Below are positions 1 to 9,906 of a stretch of DNA of 14,001 nt, one piece after another. The translations under genes and the position numbers were made by a program. The notes beneath the pieces are model-generated. The model ran no database searches and was not told the DNA's origin. It saw only the letters and a list, made by a program, of their open reading frames with translations. Source of the stretch: Rhodospirillaceae bacterium (GTDB lineage: Bacteria > Pseudomonadota > Alphaproteobacteria > Rhodospirillales > 2-02-FULL-58-16); assembly GCA_013349695.1 (NCBI GenBank), contig DUZD01000044.1, positions 1 to 14,001 on the forward strand. The letters run 5' to 3'. Every line of letters begins with the position of its first letter. Positions within the stretch are counted from its first letter, which is position 1.

Positions 1-16
1 CTGTAAGATGTTCCAT
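1..16 (-). CDS. Start of an unidentified gene running off the left edge
   Basis: Reading leftwards from position 16, an ATG is followed by codons for MEHLT, and the frame then leaves the window. The start is supported by a strong Shine-Dalgarno sequence (AAAAGGAG, about 8 nt before the ATG on the minus strand). It also lies 51 bp downstream of the stop of the small membrane-protein gene on the same strand, so the two probably form an operon. The Shine-Dalgarno sequence sits in one arm of an inverted repeat whose other arm is the 3' end of the upstream gene. Only five codons are visible, so no function can be given. Confidence 0.5.
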
Positions 17-83
17 GGCGTAAGCTCCTTTTGGCGGCGGCAAACCGCCTTTCTGAATGTTTTACAATCAGGAGCTTACGCCA
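16..83 (-). promoter_or_regulatory. Inverted repeat hiding the ribosome binding site of the next gene
   Basis: Bases 16-29 (tggcgtaagctcct) and 70-83 (aggagcttacgcca) are perfect 14-bp reverse complements. On the minus-strand transcript the first arm is formed by the last codons and stop region of the small membrane-protein gene. The second arm contains the Shine-Dalgarno sequence (AGGAG) and reaches the A of the next gene's ATG. A smaller GC hairpin (ggcgg/ccgcc, 33-37 with 45-49) nests inside. The arrangement fits translation-coupled unmasking: ribosomes finishing the first gene would open the stem and free the second start. The structure is seen; the function is inferred. Confidence 0.5.
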
Positions 84-403
84 ATTCTCCAATTTTCCAC
101 CAACCTTGCGACACCACCAATTCCCCTCGCTAGAAATTCCGTCCAGCTCATGGCAACGGTTCTTGGGAGCATCCCGCACACAAATGCAAGCACCAAAAGC
201 CCCATCAGATGCACCGCACCGCCGTCATTAAAAATAAGGAATGCCTTCGAAACTGCCGTCATGGGTGTGGTACTGCTAGCGGGGTTGCTCCCCGAAGCCA
301 AGTTGACCGCTGTACTCACTAGCGCGAGCCATATCACCCCCGGGAGGAGTGTTCCAAGGAAATCGACGATTGTGAGAGACAAGGGCCTATAGAAGGAATT
401 CAT
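68..403 (-). CDS. Small predicted two-helix membrane protein, unknown function
   Basis: A 111-residue protein read leftwards from ATG at 403-401, with GAGG about 10 nt upstream as a modest ribosome binding site; an in-frame TTG at 433 is a less likely start. Two hydrophobic segments are visible: residues about 10-34, including TIVDFLGTLLPGVIWLALV, and about 72-92, including HLMGLLVLAFVCGMLP. They are separated by a Ser/Thr/Ala-rich stretch. The 'DFLGTLLPG' motif near the N-terminus resembles the start of larger uncharacterised membrane proteins, so this may be a short member or a truncated one. It is probably co-transcribed with the gene that starts at position 16. Base composition is less GC-rich than the TCA operon, which fits accessory DNA. 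I do not recognise a specific family. Confidence 0.6.
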   Translation of the reverse strand: MNSFYRPLSLTIVDFLGTLLPGVIWLALVSTAVNLASGSNPASSTTPMTAVSKAFLIFNDGGAVHLMGLLVLAFVCGMLPRTVAMSWTEFLARGIGGVARLVENWRIGVSS

Positions 404-523
404 TGTGCATATGCCTCGGGTGCCGCCCAACAACGATTAGATGGACCCGCATAAGATGCGGAGAACCGGTTTGCAACCCAAATAACCTAACGTTCAAACG
501 GCACATACGGCGACTATAGCCGG

Positions 524-578
524 GTATCTAGGGACAGTATATAATTTTCTGTATCTAGGGACACTATAGTACTATAGT
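524..578. repeat. Direct repeats of gtatctagggaca plus 16-bp palindrome
   Basis: The 13-mer gtatctagggaca occurs at 524-536 and again at 551-563, 27 bp apart, and a partial third copy (gtatct) begins at 586. The second copy runs into actatagtactatagt (563-578), which is a perfect 16-bp palindrome and also a tandem copy of the self-complementary 8-mer actatagt. The AT-rich composition contrasts with the surrounding coding DNA. From memory, 'tagggaca' blocks of this kind occur beside IS200-like, REP-associated transposase genes, but no transposase is present here. Confidence 0.7.
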
Positions 579-592
579 AAGTATAGTATCTA

Positions 593-632
593 TGAGAGGG
601 GGTCAGGCCTTGTGATAGGGGGTCAGGCCTTG
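593..632. repeat. Tandem 20-bp repeat with the core agggggtcaggccttg
   Basis: Two adjacent 20-bp units (593-612 and 613-632) differ at one base (g596 versus t616). Each ends in the 16-mer agggggtcaggccttg, and the second continues into aatgttgaattt. The 'gggggtcagg...' block resembles sequence I recall at the edges of REP-associated tyrosine transposase elements. That makes this a possible element remnant, an inference from memory only. Confidence 0.7.
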
Positions 633-703
633 AATGTTGAATTTCCGTTAGTTCTGCTGTCGCGCAACCGGCTTGGCCGCCGATTCAGCCTCGGAAAAGC
701 GCA

Positions 704-731
704 TTAACGGGACGCCCTGGGTCTTTATACT
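704..731 (+). promoter_or_regulatory. Candidate promoter for the TCA operon
   Basis: A -35-like hexamer TTAACG (704-709, four matches to TTGACA) and a -10-like hexamer TATACT (726-731, five matches to TATAAT) are separated by 16 bp, about 105 bp before the mdh ATG. It is the best sigma-70-type match I found in the leader, but matches of this quality arise by chance. Confidence 0.3.
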
Positions 732-760
732 TGATCATCTTCGCTGAATCGCGTTACTAA

Positions 761-3029
<2,269 letters not shown>

Positions 3030-3030
<1 letters not shown>

Positions 3031-3902
3031 TGGCTATCCTCGTCAATTCGGAGACCAGGGTCATCTGCCAGGGCTTCACCGGCTCCCAGGGCACCTTCCA
3101 TTCCGAACAGGCCATCGCTTACGGGACGCGAATGGTTGGCGGCGTCACCCCGGGAAAGGGCGGCTCCACGCATTTGGATTTGCCGGTCTTCGACACCGTC
3201 GCCGAGGCCGTCGAGAAGACCGCCGCCGATGCTTCCGTGATCTTCGTGCCGCCGCCTTTCGCGGCCGACGCCATCTTGGAGGCCGTCGACGCCGGGTTGC
3301 CGTTGGTGGTCTGCATCACCGAAGGCATACCGGTGCTCGACATGGTCCGCGTCAAAAGGGCGCTCAAGGACTCGGCCACAAGGCTGATTGGCCCAAATTG
3401 TCCCGGCATCATCACCCCGGGTGAATGCAAGATCGGCATCATGCCGGGACATATCCATGTTCGCGGCAAGGTCGGCATCGTATCGCGGTCCGGGACCCTC
3501 ACATACGAAGCGGTTGCCCAGACCACAGCCGCCGGCCTCGGCCAGTCCACCTGCATCGGCATCGGCGGCGACCCCGTCAACGGAACCAGCTTCGTCGATT
3601 GCATCGAGATGTTTTTGGCCGACGACAAAACCGAAGGCATCGTCATGATCGGAGAGATCGGCGGCTCGGCGGAGGAAGAAGCCGCCGAAGTCGTCAAATC
3701 GGCGCCGAGGAAAAAACCGATGGTCGGGTTCGTCGCTGGACTGACGGCCCCGCCGGGCCGCCGCATGGGCCATGCCGGCGCCATCATTTCCGGCGGCAAG
3801 GGCAAGGCGGGAGATAAAATCGAGGCCTTGAAAAGCGCCGGCATCTGGGTCGCCGATTCGCCGGCCGAGATCGGCGCCACCATCCTGGCGGCGCTCAGCT
3901 GA
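3030..3902 (+). CDS. sucD: Succinyl-CoA synthetase alpha subunit
   Basis: This is the CoA-binding, phosphohistidine subunit that partners SucC. At 290 residues it has the usual length. It shows the N-terminal CoA-binding fold ([12 protein letters not shown] near residue 13), the [20 protein letters not shown] segment in the middle, and SRSGTLTYE. The active-site histidine that is transiently phosphorylated is His248 ([12 protein letters not shown]). The ATG shares a base with the sucC stop and has AAGG (3019-3022) 7 nt upstream. The gene ends 120 bp before sucA, the only sizeable gap in the operon. Confidence 0.96.
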
Positions 3903-3922
3903 TAAATACTCGCCAAGAGACA

Positions 3923-3953
3923 TTGGACGCTGGCCCGTTGATGCGAATATAAA
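3923..3953 (+). promoter_or_regulatory. Weak candidate internal promoter before sucA
   Basis: In the 120-bp sucD-sucA gap, TTGGAC (3923-3928) lies 19 bp before TATAAA (3948-3953). The -10 match is good, but the -35 is poor and the spacing long. It is offered because an AT-rich block stands out in an otherwise GC-rich operon. Confidence 0.2.
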
Positions 3954-3981
3954 TGAGCGGATAGGCTCTTAACAGAGAGGG

Positions 3982-4016
3982 GGCGAAATCGCGGATAACG
4001 GGTCCGCCCTTTCGCC
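3982..4016 (+). promoter_or_regulatory. Nested hairpin just before the sucA start codon
   Basis: Outer arms ggcgaaa (3982-3988) and tttcgcc (4010-4016) and inner arms gcgga (3991-3995) and tccgc (4003-4007) are perfect complements. They are separated by a 2x2 internal loop and close on a 7-nt loop (taacggg), giving 12 paired bases. The structure ends 6 nt before the sucA ATG, exactly where a Shine-Dalgarno sequence would be, and none is visible. It has no T-run, so an RNA element controlling sucA translation or mRNA processing is likelier than a terminator. Function is inferred. Confidence 0.45.
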
Positions 4017-4022
4017 ACAACC

Positions 4023-6956
4023 ATGGCAACGACACCCAACTCTTTTCTGAGCGGGATTAACGCCACCTATATCGGCGAGCTTTATTCCCGGTATCTGGAC
4101 GATCCCGGCTCGGTGGACGCCAGTTGGAACGCCTTCTTCTCAAGCTTGCGGGAAGACGCAATGTCCGTCCACGACGAGTTGCGCGGGGCCAGCTGGGCGC
4201 CGTCCGCATCGGGCGTCATCGGCGACGGCAATGGCGACGGCTCGATGGCGCCGCCTCCGGCGGCCGCTGTTCCCGCCGCCGCCCTCAGGGCCATGAGCGC
4301 GCATTTCGGCGACGGCCGGGCGCGGGCGGCGACCCTGGATTCGATCAACGCCCTGATGATGATCCGCGCCTTTCGGGTCCGCGGCCATCTCATCGCCAAC
4401 TTCGATCCCCTGGGGATCGAGGGGCGAACCCACCACCCCGAGCTCGACCCCAAGACCTACGGGTTTACCGAGGCCGACTTGGACCGCCCTATTTTCATCA
4501 ACAACGTGCTGGGGCTGGAAACGGCGACCTTGCGCGAGATTCTCCAGGTGCTCGAAGAAACCTATTGCGGTTCCATCGGCGTCGAGTTCATGCACATCCA
4601 GGAGCCCGAGGAAAAGGCCTGGATTCAGCGGCGCATCGAAAGCATCCGCAACCAGACCCAATTCACCTTCCGGGGCAAGCGTACCATCTACCAGCGCCTG
4701 GTCGAGGCCGATGGTTTCGAGCGCTTCCTCGACAGGAAATATACCGGCACCAAACGCTTCGGCCTGGATGGCGGCGAATCCCTGATCCCGGCCCTCGAAC
4801 AAATCCTCAAAAGGAGCAGCCAGCTCGGCATCAAGGGAGTGGTGCTGGGGATGCCTCACCGCGGCCGCCTCAACGTTCTCGCCAGTATCATGTGCAAGCC
4901 GTACGCGGCCATGTTCGCGGAGTTCAAGGGAGTCGCCGCCAGCCCCGACGACGTGCAGGGCTCCGGCGACGTCAAATACCATCTCGGCACTTCCGCCAAC
5001 CGGATTTTCGACGGCAATTCGATCCATCTGTCGCTGGCCGCCAATCCGTCGCATCTGGAAGCGGTCAATCCGGTGGTTTTGGGCAAAGTCAGGGCCAAGC
5101 AAGCCCAGCGCGGCGACGATGACCGCAAACTGGTCATGGGCCTGTTGATGCACGGCGACGCCGCCTTCGCCGGCCAGGGACTGGTTCCGGAAAGCCTGGA
5201 ACTTTCGCAGCTTCGCGGCTACCGCACGGGCGGCACCATCCACTTCATCGTCAACAACCAGATCGGCTTTACCGCCGTCCCGACCAAGTCGCGCTCGTCG
5301 CCTTATCCATCGGACATCGCCAAGGGCATCCAGGCGCCCATCTTTCACGTCAACGGCGACGACCCGGAGGCGGTGGTGCACGTCTCCCGCATAGCGGCCG
5401 AGTTCCGCCATGAGTTCAGCCGTGACGTGATCATCGACATGGTATGTTACCGCCGCCACGGCCATAACGAAGCCGACGAACCGATGTTCACCAATCCCAT
5501 CATGTATAGGGCCATCGCCCAGCACCCGACCACCCGCGAGCTTTACGCCCGGCGTCTGATCGGAGAAAACGTGCTCGACGGGGAAGATGCCGAAAAGACC
5601 GTCGCCGATTTCGCGGTAGGCCTGGAAAAGGACTTCGTGGCGGCCGATGCCTACAAACCCAACAAGGCCGACTGGCTGGAAGGCAAATGGAAGGGACTGG
5701 TGCAACTCGCCGACGAGGAGGAACTGCGCGAAGACGATACCTCCGTGTCGATGGAAGTGCTGCGAGAAGTCGGCATGGTCATTTCCCGCCCGCCGGAAAA
5801 CTTCCACGCCAACCGCAAGATCCTGCGCCAACTCGGCGGCAAGCGAAAGATGATCGAAAGCGGCAAATCCATCGATTGGGCGACGGCGGAGGCGCTGGCC
5901 TTCGGGACGCTGCTGGTGGAAGGGACGCCGGTCCGGCTGTCGGGCCAGGATTCGGGCCGCGGCACCTTTTCGCAACGCCATTGCGTCCTGATAGATCAGG
6001 AAAGCGAGGAACCTTACTTTCCGTTGAGCCATATCCGTCCGGATCAGACCGCCTTCGAGGTCATGGACAGCCCTCTTTCGGAAGCCGGCGTGCTGGGCTT
6101 CGAGTACGGCTATTCCCTGGCCGCTCCCAACACCTTGGTGTTGTGGGAGGGCCAGTTCGGCGATTTCGCCAACGGCGCCCAGGTTATCATCGATCAGTTC
6201 GTCGCCTCGGGCGAATCGAAATGGTTGCGCATGTCGGGGCTGGTGCTGCTGTTGCCTCACGGTTTCGAAGGCCAGGGGCCGGAGCATTCATCGGCCCGGC
6301 TCGAGCGTTACTTGCAACTTTGCGCCGAGGAAAATCTGCAGGTGGTGAATCCGACGACTCCGGCAAACTACTTCCATGCTCTCAGGCGCCAGATACGGCG
6401 CAATTTCCGCAAGCCGCTGATCGTGATGGCGCCGAAATCGCTCTTGCGGCACAAGCTGGCGGTCTCGAAACTGGGCGAGATGGGGCCGGAAACTTTATTC
6501 CTCCGGGTGATCAAGGAGACCGGGCACTTGGTTCTCGATAAAAAGGTCCGCCGCGTGGTGCTGTGTTCGGGCAAGGTTTATTACGATCTCCTGCGGGCAC
6601 GCCTGGAAGCGGGCATCGACGACGTGGCGCTCATCCGCGTCGAGCAGTTTTATCCCTGGCCGCGGCAGAGCGTTTTGCAGCAACTCGCCCGCTACCCTTC
6701 CGCCGAGGTTCTGTGGTGTCAGGAGGAGCCGGCCAACATGGGCGGTTGGACTTTCGTATATCAGCGTCTCGAAAATATTCTAGACGAACTAGGCAAAAGC
6801 CCTTCCCGCCCTGTTTTCGCCGGCCGCAAGGCGGCGGCGTCGCCGGCCACGGGGATTGCCAAGGTCCATCACGAGGAACAGGCGAGACTGGTCGAGGAAG
6901 CGCTGACGGCGGAGGTGGACGCCATCGCGCAACCCTTCCGCCGTAACCCGGCGTGA
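4023..6956 (+). CDS. sucA: 2-oxoglutarate dehydrogenase E1 component
   Basis: Thiamine-diphosphate-dependent decarboxylase that starts the 2-oxoglutarate dehydrogenase complex and transfers the succinyl group to lipoyl-SucB. The 977-residue length fits the alphaproteobacterial form. The N-terminus (FLSGINATYIGELYSRYL) is the helix that usually docks the complex, and a Gly/Ala/Pro-rich linker follows at about 60-90. Catalytic landmarks are GMPHRGRLNVL (276-286, His279), NPSHLEAV (341-348), HGDAAFAGQG (377-386), NNQIGFT (411-417, cofactor binding) and HGHNEADEP (479-487). The start is forced: an in-frame TAA at 3996-3998 leaves only the ATG at 4023. No Shine-Dalgarno sequence is visible and a hairpin lies directly upstream. 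Confidence 0.97.
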   Translation: MATTPNSFLSGINATYIGELYSRYLDDPGSVDASWNAFFSSLREDAMSVHDELRGASWAPSASGVIGDGNGDGSMAPPPAAAVPAAALRAMSAHFGDGRARAATLDSINALMMIRAFRVRGHLIANFDPLGIEGRTHHPELDPKTYGFTEADLDRPIFINNVLGLETATLREILQVLEETYCGSIGVEFMHIQEPEEKAWIQRRIESIRNQTQFTFRGKRTIYQRLVEADGFERFLDRKYTGTKRFGLDGGESLIPALEQILKRSSQLGIKGVVLGMPHRGRLNVLASIMCKPYAAMFAEFKGVAASPDDVQGSGDVKYHLGTSANRIFDGNSIHLSLAANPSHLEAVNPVVLGKVRAKQAQRGDDDRKLVMGLLMHGDAAFAGQGLVPESLELSQLRGYRTGGTIHFIVNNQIGFTAVPTKSRSSPYPSDIAKGIQAPIFHVNGDDPEAVVHVSRIAAEFRHEFSRDVIIDMVCYRRHGHNEADEPMFTNPIMYRAIAQHPTTRELYARRLIGENVLDGEDAEKTVADFAVGLEKDFVAADAYKPNKADWLEGKWKGLVQLADEEELREDDTSVSMEVLREVGMVISRPPENFHANRKILRQLGGKRKMIESGKSIDWATAEALAFGTLLVEGTPVRLSGQDSGRGTFSQRHCVLIDQESEEPYFPLSHIRPDQTAFEVMDSPLSEAGVLGFEYGYSLAAPNTLVLWEGQFGDFANGAQVIIDQFVASGESKWLRMSGLVLLLPHGFEGQGPEHSSARLERYLQLCAEENLQVVNPTTPANYFHALRRQIRRNFRKPLIVMAPKSLLRHKLAVSKLGEMGPETLFLRVIKETGHLVLDKKVRRVVLCSGKVYYDLLRARLEAGIDDVALIRVEQFYPWPRQSVLQQLARYPSAEVLWCQEEPANMGGWTFVYQRLENILDELGKSPSRPVFAGRKAAASPATGIAKVHHEEQARLVEEALTAEVDAIAQPFRRNPA

Positions 6957-6994
6957 ACGGATTGCGGGCGAAACGGTTGGAAGGCGAGGAAAAC

Positions 6995-8290
6995 ATGGTG
7001 ACGGAAATCAAAGTCCCGGCCTTGGGCGAATCGATAACCGAGGCGACGGTGGCAAAATGGATGAAGGCGGTGGGCGAGGCTGTCGCCGCCGACGAGCCGC
7101 TGGTCGAGTTGGAAACCGACAAGGTGACGTTGGAGATTAACGCGCCCGCCGCCGGCGTCTTGAGCGATATCGCCGCCCCCGAAGGCAGCGAGGTCGAGGT
7201 GGGCGCCTTGCTCGGTGTCATCGGCGACGGCGCGGGCAAGGTAAAAAAAGCCGCCGCCAAACCGGCCGAGGTTACCCCACCGGCGCCGGCGTCGCCACCA
7301 CCGCCCGCCGCCGTACCCGTTGGGCCGGAAGCCGTCAAGCCGCTGTCGCCGGCGGTGAGGAAGCTCTTAGCCGAGCACAACCTCGACGCCGCCGACATCG
7401 CCGGCACCGGCAAGGACGGCCGTCTAACCAAAAGCGACGTCCTCGCCTACTTCGACAAGGACGGGGCGAAAACTCCGGCGGCGGACACTGCCCCGGCGGC
7501 GGCGCTCAAGACCGGCGCGGCGGACACTACCGCGGCGCCGCCGGCGCCGGCGCCCGCCGCCGCCCAGTACCCGCCGCGCCCGCCCGGCCCGCGCGAGGAA
7601 AAGGTCCGCATGACCCGGCTTCGCAGGATGATCGCGGCGCGTCTCAAGGAGGCGCAGAACACGGCGGCGATGCTGACCACCTTCAACGAGGCCGACATGA
7701 GCGAAGTCATGGCGTTGCGCGCCCGTTACAAGGAAATTTTCGAGAAGAAACACGGCCTGCGCGTTGGCTTCATGTCGTTTTTCGTCAAGGCCTGCGTGGT
7801 GGCGCTCCGCGAGTTCCCGGCCATCAACGGCGAAGTCGCCGGCGACGACATCATCTACAAGAACTATTACGACATCGGCGTCGCCGTCGGCACCCCGCAA
7901 GGGCTGGTGGTGCCGGTGGTGCGCGACGCCGACTCTTTGAGCTTCGCCGGCATCGAGAAGACCATCGGCGATTTCGCCCGCCGGGCGCGGGACGGCAAGC
8001 TCGGCGTCGAGGAGATGCGGGGCGGCACCTTCACCATCACCAACGGCGGCATCTTCGGCTCGTTGCTTTCGACGCCGATCCTCAATCCGCCGCAATCCGG
8101 CATCCTGGGCATGCACAAGATCCAGCAGCGGCCGGTGGTCATGCCCGACGGCTCCCTGGCGGCGCGCCCGATGATGTACCTGGCGCTCGGTTACGATCAC
8201 CGCATCGTCGACGGCCGCGAGGCGGTCTCCTTCCTGGTCCGCGTCAAGGAATGCATCGAGGATCCCCAGCGGATCATGCTGGATACCTGA
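6995..8290 (+). CDS. sucB: 2-oxoglutarate dehydrogenase E2, dihydrolipoyl succinyltransferase
   Basis: Core of the 2-oxoglutarate dehydrogenase complex; accepts succinyl groups from SucA and passes them to CoA. I chose ATG 6995 (GAGGA 4 nt upstream), which gives the canonical MVTEIKVPALGES; a GTG at 6953 overlapping the sucA stop would add 14 atypical residues. The 431-residue protein has one lipoyl domain (about 1-76, lipoyl-lysine Lys43 in ETDKVTLE) and an Ala/Pro linker. Next comes a peripheral-subunit-binding domain (about 117-153, SPAVRKLLAEHNLDAADI). A second Ala/Pro-rich linker leads to the catalytic domain (about 200-431) with His402 and Asp406 in DHRIVDG. A single lipoyl domain is usual for SucB. 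Confidence 0.96.
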   Translation: MVTEIKVPALGESITEATVAKWMKAVGEAVAADEPLVELETDKVTLEINAPAAGVLSDIAAPEGSEVEVGALLGVIGDGAGKVKKAAAKPAEVTPPAPASPPPPAAVPVGPEAVKPLSPAVRKLLAEHNLDAADIAGTGKDGRLTKSDVLAYFDKDGAKTPAADTAPAAALKTGAADTTAAPPAPAPAAAQYPPRPPGPREEKVRMTRLRRMIAARLKEAQNTAAMLTTFNEADMSEVMALRARYKEIFEKKHGLRVGFMSFFVKACVVALREFPAINGEVAGDDIIYKNYYDIGVAVGTPQGLVVPVVRDADSLSFAGIEKTIGDFARRARDGKLGVEEMRGGTFTITNGGIFGSLLSTPILNPPQSGILGMHKIQQRPVVMPDGSLAARPMMYLALGYDHRIVDGREAVSFLVRVKECIEDPQRIMLDT

Positions 8291-8293
8291 ATC

Positions 8294-9703
8294 ATGAGCG
8301 AAGATAGCTTCGATCTCGTCGTCATCGGCGGCGGTCCGGGGGGGTACGTCGCCGCCATCCGGGCGGCGCAACTGGGCATGAACGTCGCTTGCGTGGAGAA
8401 GCGCGGCGCGTTGGGCGGCACCTGCCTTAACGTCGGCTGCATCCCGTCGAAGGCGTTGTTGCAGTCGTCGCACCATTACCAGACCGCAAACCACGAGCTC
8501 GCCGCCCACGGGGTGAAGACGGCAAGCGTCACCCTCGACCTGGCCGCCATGATGGCGCGCAAGGACAAGGTGGTCGCCGAGCTTACCAAGGGCATCGAGT
8601 TTCTGCTCAAGAAGAACAAAGTGAGCCGCGTCGACGGCGCCGGCGCCGTCACCGCCGCCGACACCGTCACCGTGAAGGCGGGCAAGGGCAAGGCCCGGGT
8701 TCTCAAGGCCGAGAACATCCTTATCGCCACCGGTTCCGATACGGCCCCCCTGGCGGGGGTGAAGATCGACGAAAAACGCATCGTCAGCTCGACCGGCGCG
8801 CTGTCGCTCGCCAAGGTGCCGAAAGACATGGTGGTCATCGGCGCCGGCGTCATCGGGCTTGAATTGGGTTCGGTATGGCGGCGGCTGGGCTCGAAAGTCA
8901 CGGTCGTCGAATTCCTCGATGGGATCCTTCCCGGCATGGACGGCGAGGTCCGCGCCCAGATGCGGCGGATTCTCTCGCGCCAGGGAATGGCCTTCAAACT
9001 GTCCACCAAGGTGACCACGGCTAGGCCGTCGAAGAGCGGGGTGAGTTTGACCGTCGCACCCGTCAACGGCGGGCCCGAGGAGACGCTGAAAGCCGACCTG
9101 GTCCTTGTCGCCATCGGCCGGCGTCCCTATACCGACGGCCTCGGCCTGGACAGGCTGGGCGTTGAAATGGACAAGCGCGGTTTTGTCAAGGTGGACGAGG
9201 ATTTCCAGACCAACGTCGCCGGCGTTTTCGCCATCGGCGACGTCATCGGCGGGGCGATGCTGGCCCACAAGGCGGAAGACGAAGGCGTGGCGGTGGCCGA
9301 GATCCTGGCCGGCCAAGCCGGGCACGTCAACTACGAGACCATCCCCGGCGTCGTCTACACTCACCCGGAAGTGGCCTCCGTCGGCCTCGGCGAGGAGAAG
9401 CTGAAAGAGGACGGCGTCGCCTACAATGTGGGCAAGTTCCCATTTTCAGCCAATTCCCGCGCCCGCGTCAACGCCGACGCGGACGGCTTCGTCAAGGTGC
9501 TGGCCGACGCCGCCGGCGATCGGGTATTGGGCGTTCACATCATCGGTCCCGCCGCCGGCGAGCTTATCCAGGAGGCGGTGTCGGTTATGGAGTTCGGCGG
9601 CTCGGCCGAGGACATGGCGCGCACCTGCCACGCCCACCCGGGACTTTACGAGGCCCTCAAGGAGGCGGCGATGGCGGTGGACGGACGGGCGATCCACATC
9701 TAA
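8294..9703 (+). CDS. lpdA: Dihydrolipoyl dehydrogenase (E3)
   Basis: FAD-dependent enzyme that reoxidises the dihydrolipoyl arm of SucB and passes electrons to NAD. The 469-residue product has the FAD Rossmann motif GGGPGGY (12-18) and the redox disulfide Cys44-Cys49 in GGTCLNVGCIPSK. It also has the NAD-binding segment VVIGAGVIGLELGS and the second FAD motif AIGDVIGG. The catalytic His448/Glu453 pair is in HAHPGLYEALKEA; most relatives read HPTLSE here, but the two catalytic residues keep their spacing. The ATG lies three bases after the sucB stop with only a weak ribosome binding site, so coupled translation is likely. It probably serves the 2-oxoglutarate complex and may be shared with others. 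Confidence 0.96.
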   Translation: MSEDSFDLVVIGGGPGGYVAAIRAAQLGMNVACVEKRGALGGTCLNVGCIPSKALLQSSHHYQTANHELAAHGVKTASVTLDLAAMMARKDKVVAELTKGIEFLLKKNKVSRVDGAGAVTAADTVTVKAGKGKARVLKAENILIATGSDTAPLAGVKIDEKRIVSSTGALSLAKVPKDMVVIGAGVIGLELGSVWRRLGSKVTVVEFLDGILPGMDGEVRAQMRRILSRQGMAFKLSTKVTTARPSKSGVSLTVAPVNGGPEETLKADLVLVAIGRRPYTDGLGLDRLGVEMDKRGFVKVDEDFQTNVAGVFAIGDVIGGAMLAHKAEDEGVAVAEILAGQAGHVNYETIPGVVYTHPEVASVGLGEEKLKEDGVAYNVGKFPFSANSRARVNADADGFVKVLADAAGDRVLGVHIIGPAAGELIQEAVSVMEFGGSAEDMARTCHAHPGLYEALKEAAMAVDGRAIHI

Positions 9704-9748
9704 CATATCCGGGAATTCCGGGAAAAGTGTCCGTCCTTTACTAAGCCT

Positions 9749-9835
9749 GCCACTGTCCGAGACGGCGGTAAAGGGCGCCATGCGTCGCTTTGCGACGGCC
9801 AACGGCCGCCCTTGACAGCCGTCTCGGACAGTGGC
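9749..9835. repeat. Long imperfect palindrome after lpdA
   Basis: Arms gccactgtccgagacggc (9749-9766) and gccgtctcggacagtggc (9818-9835) are perfect 18-bp complements. Inside them, aagggcg (9771-9777) pairs with cgccctt (9807-9813), and cgtcgc (9783-9788) pairs with gcgacg (9792-9797) around a ttt loop. The 87-bp structure starts 45 bp after the lpdA stop. It has no T-run on either side, so it is not a standard intrinsic terminator, although it could stabilise the 3' end of the operon mRNA. Its size and symmetry also suit a dispersed palindromic or MITE-like repeat. Confidence 0.75.
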
Positions 9836-9906
9836 TTGCCGATGGTAGGCCGGCTCGGGAAAGTGGCCTTGTTCAGCCTCTCAAGAAAGTAATCCGAGGA
9901 GAGCCA

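Noticed and set aside
31..392. Short + strand frames at the left edge
   Set aside because: They overlap the minus-strand membrane-protein gene, lack ribosome binding sites and show no domain-like sequence.
4140..6287. 715-codon open frame on the minus strand across sucA
   Set aside because: A mirror of sucA codon bias; His/Gly/Asp/Arg-rich composition with no family features.
7424..9364. 646-codon open frame on the minus strand across sucB and lpdA
   Set aside because: It spans two well-defined genes on the opposite strand and has the composition of an antisense artefact.
8294..9703. HPGLYE instead of HPTLSE in LpdA as an inactivating change
   Set aside because: The catalytic His448 and Glu453 are present at normal spacing and the redox cysteines are intact, so activity is expected.
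9749..9835. Palindrome as an ordinary rho-independent terminator
   Set aside because: No T-run follows the stem on either strand, and the arms are much longer than usual.
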